NCBI RefSeq assembly: GCF_904848625.1
Contig: NZ_CAJHCP010000005.1
Span: forward strand, 372,001-436,000
Direction: 5' to 3'
Source: Paraburkholderia metrosideri
GTDB lineage: Bacteria > Pseudomonadota > Gammaproteobacteria > Burkholderiales > Burkholderiaceae
Length of the DNA stretch: 64,000 bases
Positions 51,484 to 59,834 of the stretch are shown here, piece after piece. The notes under the pieces are model-generated. The model saw only the letters and a list, made by a program, of their open reading frames with translations. It did no database searches and had not been told where the DNA came from. The number at the start of each line of letters is the position of its first letter. Within the stretch, counting starts at the first letter, position 1. The position numbers and the translations under genes are program-made.

Positions 51484-52464
51484 ATGGCCTCCGTGTTTAG
51501 CGCCGGCAGTCAGCTGGCGAGCGGCTCGGTGCGCTTCGTCACGCGCCGGTCTGCGTTGTTGCTGGCAGCGGGCGGCGCCGGCGTCGCGGCGGCACTGGCG
51601 CTCGCCGCCGGCATTGCGATCGGCCTGCAGTGGTCCGCGCATGCTCAGGGCGGTACGCGCAATGGGTCGGGTCATCCGCTGGAAGAAGCTGTCGAGCACG
51701 CCTACGCAATCGATCAGCTTGGCAAGCTCAGCGCGTCGGTCGCGCAGATCGAACCACGCATCGCGCGGCTGACGCAGCAGGTCGATACGCTGCGCGACTT
51801 CGAAGCACGTCTGCATACCCCCAGGCCCGCGCAGCGCGCACCGGCCGCGCCGGCACTTTCGCCGGATGCGTCCGCGACCGACAGCGTCGGCGAAGGCGGT
51901 CCCGCGCTGCCGCCGCGACGCTGCACGGACCTCGCGACGCAGGCGCGCGGTCACGCCGATGCCGCGCGCACTCGCGAGCAACTGGACTGCCTGACCAGTA
52001 CGCTGTCGGCACTCGAACTCGAGACCGCCGATCACGCGATGGCCTACGCCGCGTTCCCGGGTCGCATGCCCGCCAACGGCGCGCGCTTCGGCTCGCCGTT
52101 CGGTAACCGCAGCGATCCGTTCACGCATCATCTGAATTTTCATTCGGGTGTCGATCTGGTCGCGAAAACCGGCACGCCGATTCTCGCGGCAGCGGGCGGC
52201 CGTGTCGTTTTCGCGGGCGAGAAAGCGGGTTACGGCAATGCGGTCGACATCGATCACGGCAATGGTTTGATGACCCGCTACGGCCACGCGTCGCGGATCG
52301 TCGCGCAGGTCGGCGATCTGGTGCTGCCGCGCCAACATATTGCCGATGTCGGCTCGACCGGTCGCTCGACCGGCCCGCATCTGCATTTCGAAGTGCTTGC
52401 CAACGGCACGCCGGTCAATCCGTCCGATTATCTTGCGCTGTTCGCACCGCCGTCTCATGGCTGA
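51484..52464 (+). CDS. M23-family peptidoglycan endopeptidase, membrane-anchored
   Basis: The 326-residue protein has one N-terminal membrane segment (LLAAGGAGVAAALALAAGIAIG), a linker with coiled-coil character, and a C-terminal LytM/M23 domain. Zinc ligands are His220 and Asp224 in HSGVD, with HLHFE (His299, His301) at the end, so it looks active against peptide cross-bridges. The start at 51484 is chosen by fold; a longer frame to 51286 reads as non-coding. It overlaps the next gene by 8 bp. Confidence 0.9.
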   Translation: MASVFSAGSQLASGSVRFVTRRSALLLAAGGAGVAAALALAAGIAIGLQWSAHAQGGTRNGSGHPLEEAVEHAYAIDQLGKLSASVAQIEPRIARLTQQVDTLRDFEARLHTPRPAQRAPAAPALSPDASATDSVGEGGPALPPRRCTDLATQARGHADAARTREQLDCLTSTLSALELETADHAMAYAAFPGRMPANGARFGSPFGNRSDPFTHHLNFHSGVDLVAKTGTPILAAAGGRVVFAGEKAGYGNAVDIDHGNGLMTRYGHASRIVAQVGDLVLPRQHIADVGSTGRSTGPHLHFEVLANGTPVNPSDYLALFAPPSHG

Positions 52465-52855
52465 GCGCCGCGGTCGCCGTATCGCCGGCAGTTTGAGCCG
52501 CGGGGCTTTCACGCTGGAACCCGCACGCCCGCTGCTGTTTCGCGTGATATCGCGTGCGCTGGCGGCCGTCTTCTGTGCGGTGGCCGGTGCGGCGGGCATC
52601 ACGGTATGGCACATGCAACGTGCCGACGCGCAGCCGGATCGATGCGTCGCCGCCCCCGTCGATGAAAACCTGCAACACACCGAACTGGCCCGCACCCGGC
52701 TGGCGCTCGCGGAAGAATCGGCGGCGCGTGCGGCTGTGCAGGTCAGCGCCGACCATGCCGCCGCCGAAGTCGCCCGGCTCAGCGCCGAATTGCGCTTTCT
52801 GCGCGGACAGAGCGGTGGCCGGTCAGCGGCGCAGAGCGCAACGCCGCGCCGTTGA
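52457..52855 (+). CDS. Small membrane protein with coiled-coil
   Basis: A 132-residue protein whose ATG overlaps the M23 stop by 8 bp. It has a basic N-terminus, one membrane segment (ISRALAAVFCAVAGAAGITVW, about 30-50), then an Ala/Glu-rich helix suited to a coiled coil (LALAEESAARAAVQVSADHAAAEVARL). It sits between the peptidase and the bactofilin genes and probably links them physically. No family is recognised. Confidence 0.75.
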   Translation: MAERRGRRIAGSLSRGAFTLEPARPLLFRVISRALAAVFCAVAGAAGITVWHMQRADAQPDRCVAAPVDENLQHTELARTRLALAEESAARAAVQVSADHAAAEVARLSAELRFLRGQSGGRSAAQSATPRR

Positions 52856-52948
52856 CCCGCCTCGTAACAGGATCACCCCCCAAACAAACCCGTGCCGATG
52901 GCCCGGACCGTATTACGCGATGAACCTTTTCATTTTCGGGAGACCGTT

Positions 52949-53383
52949 ATGTTCAGCAAGAAAAAAGCCGTGGGCGTGCAGCAGACCAAGCTCGCCACCC
53001 TGATCGCTCACGACGTGCGGATCGCGGGCGATCTCCAGTTCAGCGAAGGTCTGCGGATGGACGGTCATGTGAAAGGCAATGTGAGCGGGGCGCCGGGCAG
53101 CCAGACGTTGCTGGTGCTGAGCGATCGCGGCTCGATCGAGGGCAACGTGCACGGCTATGACGTAGTGGTCAACGGGCGCATCGTCGGCGATCTGATTGCC
53201 GATCATTTCGTCGAGTTGCAGGGCAGCGCGCACGTGACTGGCAATATCTACTACCAGCAGTTGCGGATGGACTGCGGCGCGTCGGTCGACGGCAAGCTGA
53301 CGAAGCGGGAAACGGTGCAGGCGCCGTCACCATTGCTGATGGCGGTGGATGAAGTGTTGCGCGAAGAGCGCGAGATCGGTTAG
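52949..53383 (+). CDS. Bactofilin (BacA/CcmA-like cytoskeletal protein)
   Basis: The 144-residue protein has the DUF583/bactofilin beta-helix: GDLQFSEGLRMDGHVKGNV, DRGSIEGNVHGYDVVVNGRI, VGDLIADHFVELQGSAHVTGNIYYQQLRMDCGASVDGKL. Bactofilins polymerise into filaments on the membrane and position peptidoglycan enzymes. CGGGAGA precedes the ATG. Association with an M23 peptidase matches the CcmA-Csd1 and BacA-LmdC systems known elsewhere. Confidence 0.93.
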   Translation: MFSKKKAVGVQQTKLATLIAHDVRIAGDLQFSEGLRMDGHVKGNVSGAPGSQTLLVLSDRGSIEGNVHGYDVVVNGRIVGDLIADHFVELQGSAHVTGNIYYQQLRMDCGASVDGKLTKRETVQAPSPLLMAVDEVLREEREIG

Positions 53384-53415
53384 GCGAGGCCGCGCGACGA
53401 TAGCGTCGCAACCGC

Positions 53416-54180
53416 TCAAACCGTCCACGGCAGCGGCTGCGGCCGCAAACCGTGCTGAGCGCGCACTACGCGGGCTCTCGCGAGATGTTCCGACGCGCCG
53501 CGATCGATCGTGGCCAGCATGTCGCGCTCGACGGCCAGCTTTTTGAACGCCAGCACCAGCAGGCCGCTCGCCAGCAGCAGATCGCCCGCGAATACCACTG
53601 CGTACACCGCCGACGTCTGTTGCGGATTACCGAGCAGCAGCGACAGATTGGCGCGATCGAGCAGCACCAGCGTGAGCGGCACGATCGCGTTGAGCGTGGC
53701 GATCAAGCCGCCGATCACCGCGATCAACCGGGCGCCGCCGAGATGCGCGCGGCGCCGGCGGCAGACTTCATAGAGCGCACCGGCGCGGCATGGCAGGAAG
53801 AATGTCACGAGCAACAGCGCGCGCAGCACGACCGGCGCGTCGAACGCCAGTGCGCTGCCATACAGCACGCAGAACAACGCAGTCACACCGAGCCCGGCGC
53901 GCCACCGCGCGGTGGCGCCGAACAGCTCGCGGGTGCCACCCCAGATCAGCAGACGGCTTTGCAGGGCGAGTGTGGCGGCGGCGACCAGCAACAGATCGTG
54001 GTGCCATGTGAAGTGCAATGCAAAACACGCGGTCGACGCAGTGAGCAGATAAAACGCAACGGCCCAGAAACGGAACGCGCTAGTCTTCGCGAACAGGTAC
54101 GCCAGCGCCGTCGTAATGAGCGCGCAGCAGAGAAACGTAATCAGCCCCATGGAAGTAAACGTCGCTACGTCAAATTTCAT
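53416..54180 (-). CDS. Multi-pass membrane protein resembling a cyclase sensor domain
   Basis: The 254-residue protein has about seven hydrophobic segments (GLITFLCCALITTALAYLFA; FWAVAFYLLTASTACFAL; ALFCVLYGSALAF; VLRALLLVTFFLPC; LIAVIGGLIATLNAIVPLTLVLL; YAVVFAGDLLLASGLLVLAF). Pattern LLLVAAATLALQSRLLIWGGTRELFG is like the N-terminal membrane part of many GGDEF proteins, but no GGDEF domain follows. It lies 138 bp downstream of the MHYT-GGDEF-EAL gene on the same strand. It might be a truncated cyclase or a free-standing sensor. Confidence 0.7.
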   Translation of the reverse strand: MKFDVATFTSMGLITFLCCALITTALAYLFAKTSAFRFWAVAFYLLTASTACFALHFTWHHDLLLVAAATLALQSRLLIWGGTRELFGATARWRAGLGVTALFCVLYGSALAFDAPVVLRALLLVTFFLPCRAGALYEVCRRRRAHLGGARLIAVIGGLIATLNAIVPLTLVLLDRANLSLLLGNPQQTSAVYAVVFAGDLLLASGLLVLAFKKLAVERDMLATIDRGASEHLARARVVRAQHGLRPQPLPWTV

Positions 54181-54318
54181 GAAATCTCCGGCCCCTATCT
54201 GCCTGTTAGCGCACGTCGTAAAAGTGTGAATCCTGCGGCCGGAGCTGGCGCGAATCGCACCGCTCGCGCAGGCGGTGAACTTTGCCCCGTGCTGTCATAC
54301 GTCCTTCGAACACCATCG

Positions 54319-56394
54319 TCACGCGGCCGCGATCGCCATCCGCTCCTTGAGCAGCGCGCCGAAGTCTTCAGCACTCACGGGCTTGCCGAGCAGGAAACCT
54401 TGCATCTCGTCGCACATCATCGACTTGAGCTTGTCGAGTTGCGATTCGGTTTCGACACCTTCGGCCACCACGTCCATTTCCAGCGAATGCGCGAGCGCGA
54501 TGATCGCCGACACGATCGCGCTGCCTTCCGAGCCCTGCTCATCGAGTCCGTTGGTGAAGAAGCGGTCGATCTTCAGTTGCTTCACGCGAAAACGTTGCAG
54601 ATACGCGAGGCTGGAATAACCGGTGCCAAAATCGTCGATGGCGATCTCAAAGCCGCTGTCCTGGAACGCGCGGATCATTTCGATCGTCTTCGGTGCATCA
54701 TGCATCGCCACCGTTTCGGTGATTTCGAACATGATCTGCGTGCACTCGACACCCTCGGCCTCGACGATCTCCAGCATGTTCGCGACGAGATCCGGTTGCA
54801 GAAGCTGGCGCGGCGACAGGTTGATCGCCACTTTCACCGCCGGCAGGCCCTGTTCGATCCAGCCGCGAATCTGCCGGCAGGTCTCGCGCACGACCCAGTA
54901 GCCGATCTGCACGATCTGCCCGGAACGCTCGGCGATCGGAATGAAGTCGAGCGGCGGCAACGCACCCAGCTGCGGATGATTGAGGCGGATCAGCGCCTCG
55001 GCGCCCGCCAGCGAATCGCCGCCGCCGTGAAATTTCGGCTGGAAGTGCAGCGAGAAATGACCCTCAGCCAGCGCGTCGTGCAACGCGTGCTGAATTTGCA
55101 GCGTGCGCGTGGCCGCCTCGTTCATGCTCCGCTCGAAGAAGCGGTAAGTGCTGCGGCCCGCGCGCTTGGCTTCGTACATGGCGGCGTCCGCGTGTTTCAG
55201 CAGAAGTTCGACGCTGTCGCCGTCCTGCGGATACAGCGCAATGCCGATGCTCGGCATCACCTGAAGCGGCTGCGAATCGGTCCAGCGGCCACGGCGCATC
55301 CGGTCGAGCACGCCCTCGGCCAACCCGGCGGCGTCCTCGCGCGCCGCGATGTTTTCCGACAGCACGACGAATTCGTCACCACCGAGCCGGGCAACGGTGT
55401 CGCTCACCCGCACGCATTGCTGCAGCCGTTGCGCAAACGCGGACAGCACGGCGTCGCCGGCCGAGTGGCCGAGCGAATCGTTGATGGTCTTGAAGCCGTC
55501 CAGATCCATGAACAGGATCGCGAAGTTCGAGCGGTGGCGGCGCGCGTGGAGGATCGCCCGTTCGATGCGCTCGGTCAGCGTGGTGCGGTTCGGCAGGCCG
55601 GTGAGGGTGTCGAGTGTGGCGAGCCGCACGATCTGCCCGTTCAGCGTCGAGACCGCGCCGACCAGGAAGGTGGTGCGCGCATCGAAACGCGAGAGCATCA
55701 GCGTCACGATCAGGATCGCAAAGGTGGACAGAATCACCGCCGTGGCGAGCCATGTGGTGTTCACACCCTTGGCCGCGCCGCAGATTGCATCGGGCAGAAA
55801 GTGCGCGGCGCCCATCCCTGAGTAGTGCATGCCGCTGATCGCGACGCCCATGACCAGCGCCGCGCCGAAACGTTTGCGCATGACATGGCGTTGGTCGTCG
55901 TTACTGAGGGCGCGCGCCATCCACAGCGCGGCGGTCGACGCGCCAATCGCAATCGCGAGCGACGCCGCGACCCACGCCGGCTGGTAGGCGATTCCCGGGG
56001 CCATCTGCAGCGCCGCCATGCCGGTGTAATGCATGCCGGCGATGGCGATGCCCATCAGCACGCCGCCGGCCAGCAGATGACCGGGCGTGAGCCGCGCCTG
56101 GGTGGTGATGTACAGCGCCAGAAACGACGCGCCGATCGCCAGCCCGAGCGAACAGGCGGTCGTGGTGAAGTCGTAGCCGAGCGGGATGGGCAGCGAAAAG
56201 GCCAGCATCGCAATGAAGTGCATCGACCAGATGCCGACGCCCAGCGCCACGGCTCCGCCAAGCCGCCAGGCCAGCCGCAGCCGCACCGACGCCAGCGTGA
56301 AGATGCGGCCCGTCAGGTCGAGCGCGGTGAACGACGCAAGCGTCGCAACGACGAACGAAATGGCAACGAGCCAAAAATTGTACGAACTCTGCAT
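54319..56394 (-). CDS. MHYT-GGDEF-EAL c-di-GMP signalling protein
   Basis: The 691-residue protein has an MHYT membrane sensor with three Met-His motifs (SMHFIAM, MHYTGMAAL, MHYSGMGAA) over about 230 residues, thought to bind a metal and sense O2, CO or NO. Next comes a GGDEF domain with intact RLGGDEFVVL, then an EAL domain with AEALIRL and a DDFGTGYSSLAYL loop. Both catalytic sites look intact, so the protein may make or degrade c-di-GMP depending on signal. The start at 56394 begins MQSSYNFW. Confidence 0.92.
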   Translation of the reverse strand: MQSSYNFWLVAISFVVATLASFTALDLTGRIFTLASVRLRLAWRLGGAVALGVGIWSMHFIAMLAFSLPIPLGYDFTTTACSLGLAIGASFLALYITTQARLTPGHLLAGGVLMGIAIAGMHYTGMAALQMAPGIAYQPAWVAASLAIAIGASTAALWMARALSNDDQRHVMRKRFGAALVMGVAISGMHYSGMGAAHFLPDAICGAAKGVNTTWLATAVILSTFAILIVTLMLSRFDARTTFLVGAVSTLNGQIVRLATLDTLTGLPNRTTLTERIERAILHARRHRSNFAILFMDLDGFKTINDSLGHSAGDAVLSAFAQRLQQCVRVSDTVARLGGDEFVVLSENIAAREDAAGLAEGVLDRMRRGRWTDSQPLQVMPSIGIALYPQDGDSVELLLKHADAAMYEAKRAGRSTYRFFERSMNEAATRTLQIQHALHDALAEGHFSLHFQPKFHGGGDSLAGAEALIRLNHPQLGALPPLDFIPIAERSGQIVQIGYWVVRETCRQIRGWIEQGLPAVKVAINLSPRQLLQPDLVANMLEIVEAEGVECTQIMFEITETVAMHDAPKTIEMIRAFQDSGFEIAIDDFGTGYSSLAYLQRFRVKQLKIDRFFTNGLDEQGSEGSAIVSAIIALAHSLEMDVVAEGVETESQLDKLKSMMCDEMQGFLLGKPVSAEDFGALLKERMAIAAA

Positions 56395-56741
56395 GTTAGG
56401 TCCAACCGTCGGGGAGAGGCGGCTCAACATGTTATCGACAGTTCGCGGGATTTATTTAATTCATTCTGAATAGGGTCTCTCACGATGGGGTTATTTTGCC
56501 GAACGGCCCGAACCCGTTTGCGCGGCGCGCGCATCCCACGCACGGTGTGGCCGGTATGAAGACCCAATGATCGCCCCGCCGGATATCCACGACGATAGAT
56601 CACGGAGTTTTCGGGCGACGGCGGTTGGGATGGTTTTGCTGGTGGCGCGATGTTGCCGGAAGTTGTCGATTACGCCACTGTCGCAGACGGCCGGCGAATT
56701 CGATAATCGCTGTTGTCCAACACCAATGAGGAGCCAGAAAA
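56395..56741. other. Intergenic region between MHYT and rhodanese genes
   Basis: 347 bp with no supported gene. It includes the divergent promoters and, close to the rhodanese gene, TGTTG-TC-CAACA (56711-56722), a small palindrome that might be a regulator site. Confidence 0.45.
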
Positions 56742-57155
56742 ATGTCGCACGTAGCCGCCATTCCCGCCGCCGATAGCGCCGCTGCCATCGCCCATTACAG
56801 CGCGTCGCTGGCGTTCGAAACCGATTGTGCCGACGTCCATGGCGCATTCGCCGCCAACCCGGATGCCGTCGACTTCGTGCTGCTCGACGTGCGCAGTCCC
56901 GCGCTGTTTGCAAGTGGCCATGTGCCAGGCGCGGTGAACCTGCCGCACGGCAAGATCGTGGCGTCGAAACTCGCCGGATACCCGGCCGACACGTTGTTCG
57001 TCACCTACTGCGCGGGCCCGCATTGCAATGGCGCAACGCGTGGCGCGATCCGGCTCGCGCAGCTTGGCCGTCCGGTGAAGGTGATGATCGGCGGGGTGAC
57101 CGGATGGCTCGACGAAGGCTTCGAACTCGCGGGCGCCGTCGTCGAGGCGGGTTGA
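56742..57155 (+). CDS. Rhodanese-like protein
   Basis: The 137-residue single-domain rhodanese has LLDVRSPALFASGHVPGAVNLPHGKI, the active-site Cys90 in TYCAGPHCNGATRGA, and GGVTGWLDEGF. It can transfer sulfane sulfur or act as a phosphatase-like sulfurtransferase. GAGGAGCC precedes the ATG. It lies 51 bp upstream of ftrA and is usually its partner in Burkholderiaceae. Confidence 0.92.
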   Translation: MSHVAAIPAADSAAAIAHYSASLAFETDCADVHGAFAANPDAVDFVLLDVRSPALFASGHVPGAVNLPHGKIVASKLAGYPADTLFVTYCAGPHCNGATRGAIRLAQLGRPVKVMIGGVTGWLDEGFELAGAVVEAG

Positions 57156-57172
57156 GATCGCGGCCTCACATC

Positions 57173-57207
57173 TGGCGTGATGGTTGATCTCCGGTAACAT
57201 CACGCCA
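57173..57207 (+). promoter_or_regulatory. Inverted repeat abutting the ftrA start codon
   Basis: TGGCGTGATG (57173-57182) and CATCACGCCA (57198-57207) form a 10-bp perfect stem with a 15-nt loop. The last base is the A of the ftrA ATG, and the loop holds the only purine-rich RBS candidate. It may be a translation-controlling hairpin or an operator. Confidence 0.6.
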
Positions 57208-58172
57208 TGCAAAATCACCTCGTCGTCGCGCTGGCCTACGACCGGCTCTGCACCTTCGAATTCGGCTGTGTGACCGAACTGTTCGCGCTCGAACGCCCGG
57301 AACTCGGCGTGGACTGGTATCGATTCGCCGTGTGTGCCGGCGAGCCGGGGCCGATTCGCGCGGCGGGCGGCATCACCGTAGCCGCGCCGTACACGCTCAA
57401 GCTGCTCGATCGCGCCGATACCATCGTCATTCCCGGCTGGCGCGACGCCGATGAAATCCCGCCCGAACCCTTGCTGAAAAAGATTCGCGCCGCGCACAAA
57501 CGCGGCGCGCGTCTCTGTTCGATCTGCTCCGGCGTGTTCGTACTGGCGGCGGCCGGCGTGCTGGATGGCAAGGCCGTCACGACCCACTGGCGTTACGCGG
57601 ACCAATTGCAGCAACGCTACCCGCAATTGCAGGTGCGCGCCGACGCACTCTATGTCGATGAGGGATCGATCATTACATCGGCGGGATCGGCAGCGGGACT
57701 CGACATGCTGCTGCATCTGGTGCGGCGCGATCACGGCAGCGCGGTGGCAAACCGGGTGGCGCAGCGGCTGGTGGTGGCGCCGCATCGCGATGGCGGGCAG
57801 GCGCAGTTCGTGCCGCGGCCGATGCCGCACGACGAAAGCGGACGCCTGGCCCGGCTGATGGACTGGGTACGCAGTCATCCCGCCACGCCGCACACGCTGC
57901 GCTCGCTGGCCGAGCGGGCCGCGATGAGTCCGCGAACCTTGCAGCGCCAATTTCACGACGCCACCGGCATGGCGCCTTATGAATGGGTCGTGCGTGAGCG
58001 GGTGGCGGTCGCTCGCGAGTTGCTCGAGGCGCCGGCACCCTTGCCGATGGCACGTGTCGCGGAGCTCGCGGGGTTTGGTTCCGAAGAGTCGTTGCGGCGG
58101 CACTTCCGGCGTATCGCGTTGACGAGTCCGGGAGCGTATCGAAAGAAGTTTGGCGTGACGGACCCGGCGTAG
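57207..58172 (+). CDS. ftrA: FtrA-like transcriptional regulator (DJ-1/PfpI plus AraC HTH)
   Basis: The 321-residue protein has a DJ-1/PfpI glutamine amidotransferase-like N-terminal domain with Cys in CSICSGVFVLAAAG and TTHWRYADQL, and a C-terminal AraC/XylS double helix-turn-helix (LAERAAMSPRTLQRQFHDATG, VAELAGFGSEESLRRHFR). It belongs to the GlxA/FtrA group and most likely regulates the adjacent rhodanese gene. The symbol follows common annotation for this pair. Confidence 0.85.
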   Translation: MQNHLVVALAYDRLCTFEFGCVTELFALERPELGVDWYRFAVCAGEPGPIRAAGGITVAAPYTLKLLDRADTIVIPGWRDADEIPPEPLLKKIRAAHKRGARLCSICSGVFVLAAAGVLDGKAVTTHWRYADQLQQRYPQLQVRADALYVDEGSIITSAGSAAGLDMLLHLVRRDHGSAVANRVAQRLVVAPHRDGGQAQFVPRPMPHDESGRLARLMDWVRSHPATPHTLRSLAERAAMSPRTLQRQFHDATGMAPYEWVVRERVAVARELLEAPAPLPMARVAELAGFGSEESLRRHFRRIALTSPGAYRKKFGVTDPA

Positions 58173-58642
58173 GCCGCGAACTGGTCTTGGCCGCATGATG
58201 CATGCGGTCGGCATCGCGCTTCTCACTCGACGCAGAAGCATGGAATAAAGCCGCACAGCGCGGTTTAAAACGGATGTATTGCGCAACACGCGCGGCCAAT
58301 GCGGCACGCACCCGCCCGCACGGTTTTCCCTACGATCGGCACGTTGATGTGCGTGGCATGTGCGGTACATGTGCTATGCATCGCACCGTGTTAACACCTA
58401 CCCCCAACTTTCACGCGAGCGCGTGCCGCACAGTGCTTACCGCTCAGGGGCGGCCGCTTTATTCCCGTATGCGAACTTCGTCGCCGGACGCCCAAACAGG
58501 TTCGCGCAATCGGCGTTTTTCTGTCAGCATCACCGCACAGCGCCTGTGCTCGCATAAGGCGGGCACACCGTACTCAGGAATCAGCTGGGCGTGTCTTCGA
58601 AGCGGACCGCCGACTCGCTTCATCGTCACCGTTCTCCTGCTC
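58173..58642. other. Long intergenic region
   Basis: 470 bp without a supported gene. A long frame upstream of 58643 covers part of it but is Arg/Cys-rich and lacks an RBS. No clear terminator or palindrome was found. Confidence 0.5.
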
Positions 58643-59575
58643 ATGAACGTCAAAAACGTTTTCGTTGCAGTCGTCGTCGCCGTATCCTGTGCCAGCGCCG
58701 CACTCGCACCGGGCATCGGTGCGGCTCAGACGCAGCAGGCGGAGTCGCGCGCCGAGTTGTATCGGCGCAATCTGCTGGCGCGCAGCGACGTGCCGTGCCG
58801 CACCAATGCGTCATGTGCCGCGCTGGGCGTGGCGGCACTTGAAGCAGGTCGCATCGACGATGCGCAGACCCTGGTCGCGATGGAAGCCGCGCTGGCCGAA
58901 GCCACCGTCATGCAGGCCGCGGAAGAGAACTCGCCGAAAGCAGCCAGCTCGGCGCGAGCGCGAGCGACGATGGCGCTCGTCCATCAAGGCGACGTGCAAC
59001 TGAAGCTGGGGGCATTGTCTAACGCGCGAGCGTACTACCGCAGCGCGATCAGCCGGGCCGGCGATTTTCCGGACGACGCGTTGCTCAGTCGCGCGGTGGC
59101 CGCCGCGCAAGCCCGACTGGACGCGATTGCTGGCAAGGCGGTGGTGAAGGGGCTGCCGCCGGACGGCGCGCACTTTACCCGCTACATGTTTTTCGGCGCG
59201 TGGAACAGGATCGACGTGAAGCCGGTGAAAGGGCGGCGCGGCGTGTACCGGATCGACGGCGAGTTCGTCTATCCAACCGTGGATGCGGCGGGGCAACCGG
59301 GTGCGAACCTGGGCAGCCTGTCGGCTTATGTGAGGTTTTACCGCGGTGTGGCGCGCGTCCCGATGACCGACGTCGGCAGCGCGTCGCCAGTCGATGCCAC
59401 CGCCAGGATCGGCAATCTCGCGCCGTACGACAAGCACGACGACAAGTGTCTGATCGAGTTCGCGCTTTCAGCGCCGGAAACGCTCGATGTGCGTACCTAC
59501 GGCTCGGTGCTGCGCTGCGGTTTCGGCCACAACGTCAGCGCCGACGGACGCTACTATCTGATGACCCGTTCCTGA
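58643..59575 (+). CDS. Exported hypothetical protein with helical repeat region
   Basis: The 310-residue protein has a signal peptide (NVFVAVVVAVSCASAALA) and a mature helical region with TPR-like features (AALGVAALEAGRIDDAQTLVAMEAALAEA; MALVHQGDVQLKLGALSNARAYYRSAI). The C-terminal half is beta-rich (MFFGAWNRIDVKPVKGRRGVYRIDGEF; RCGFGHNVSADGRYYLM). ATG at 58643 is chosen as it begins the signal peptide. Location: periplasm. Function unknown. Confidence 0.75.
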   Translation: MNVKNVFVAVVVAVSCASAALAPGIGAAQTQQAESRAELYRRNLLARSDVPCRTNASCAALGVAALEAGRIDDAQTLVAMEAALAEATVMQAAEENSPKAASSARARATMALVHQGDVQLKLGALSNARAYYRSAISRAGDFPDDALLSRAVAAAQARLDAIAGKAVVKGLPPDGAHFTRYMFFGAWNRIDVKPVKGRRGVYRIDGEFVYPTVDAAGQPGANLGSLSAYVRFYRGVARVPMTDVGSASPVDATARIGNLAPYDKHDDKCLIEFALSAPETLDVRTYGSVLRCGFGHNVSADGRYYLMTRS

Positions 59576-59834
59576 CGCGGCAACGCGTTGGCCGTTTGAC
59601 CACCACGGGCTGGCCGTGCGCGTATCTGTTCACGAGAAGCCCGCGCCGCTTATCATGCATTGATCGCAGCCGCCTGCCGGGGTTGGTCCGACAGCGTTTC
59701 CTGCCCACCGTACTGAGAAAAACGCTCGCCATGCCGCACATCCTCGACGATCCGGCGCGCTGCACCGGTAGCGTCGAGGCGCGCGCATCGAGCGTCGGAA
59801 TTAGCGCTACCGCACCTGTTTAACGGAATGTCTC

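Noticed and set aside
53452..55821. 789-codon frame on the plus strand opposite the membrane protein and the GGDEF-EAL gene
   Set aside because: The opposite strand encodes recognised domains; this frame is rich in Arg, His and Gln and has no motif.
58202..58642. 147-codon extension upstream of the exported hypothetical at 58643
   Set aside because: It would bury the signal peptide in the interior, and it is Arg/Cys-rich with no RBS.
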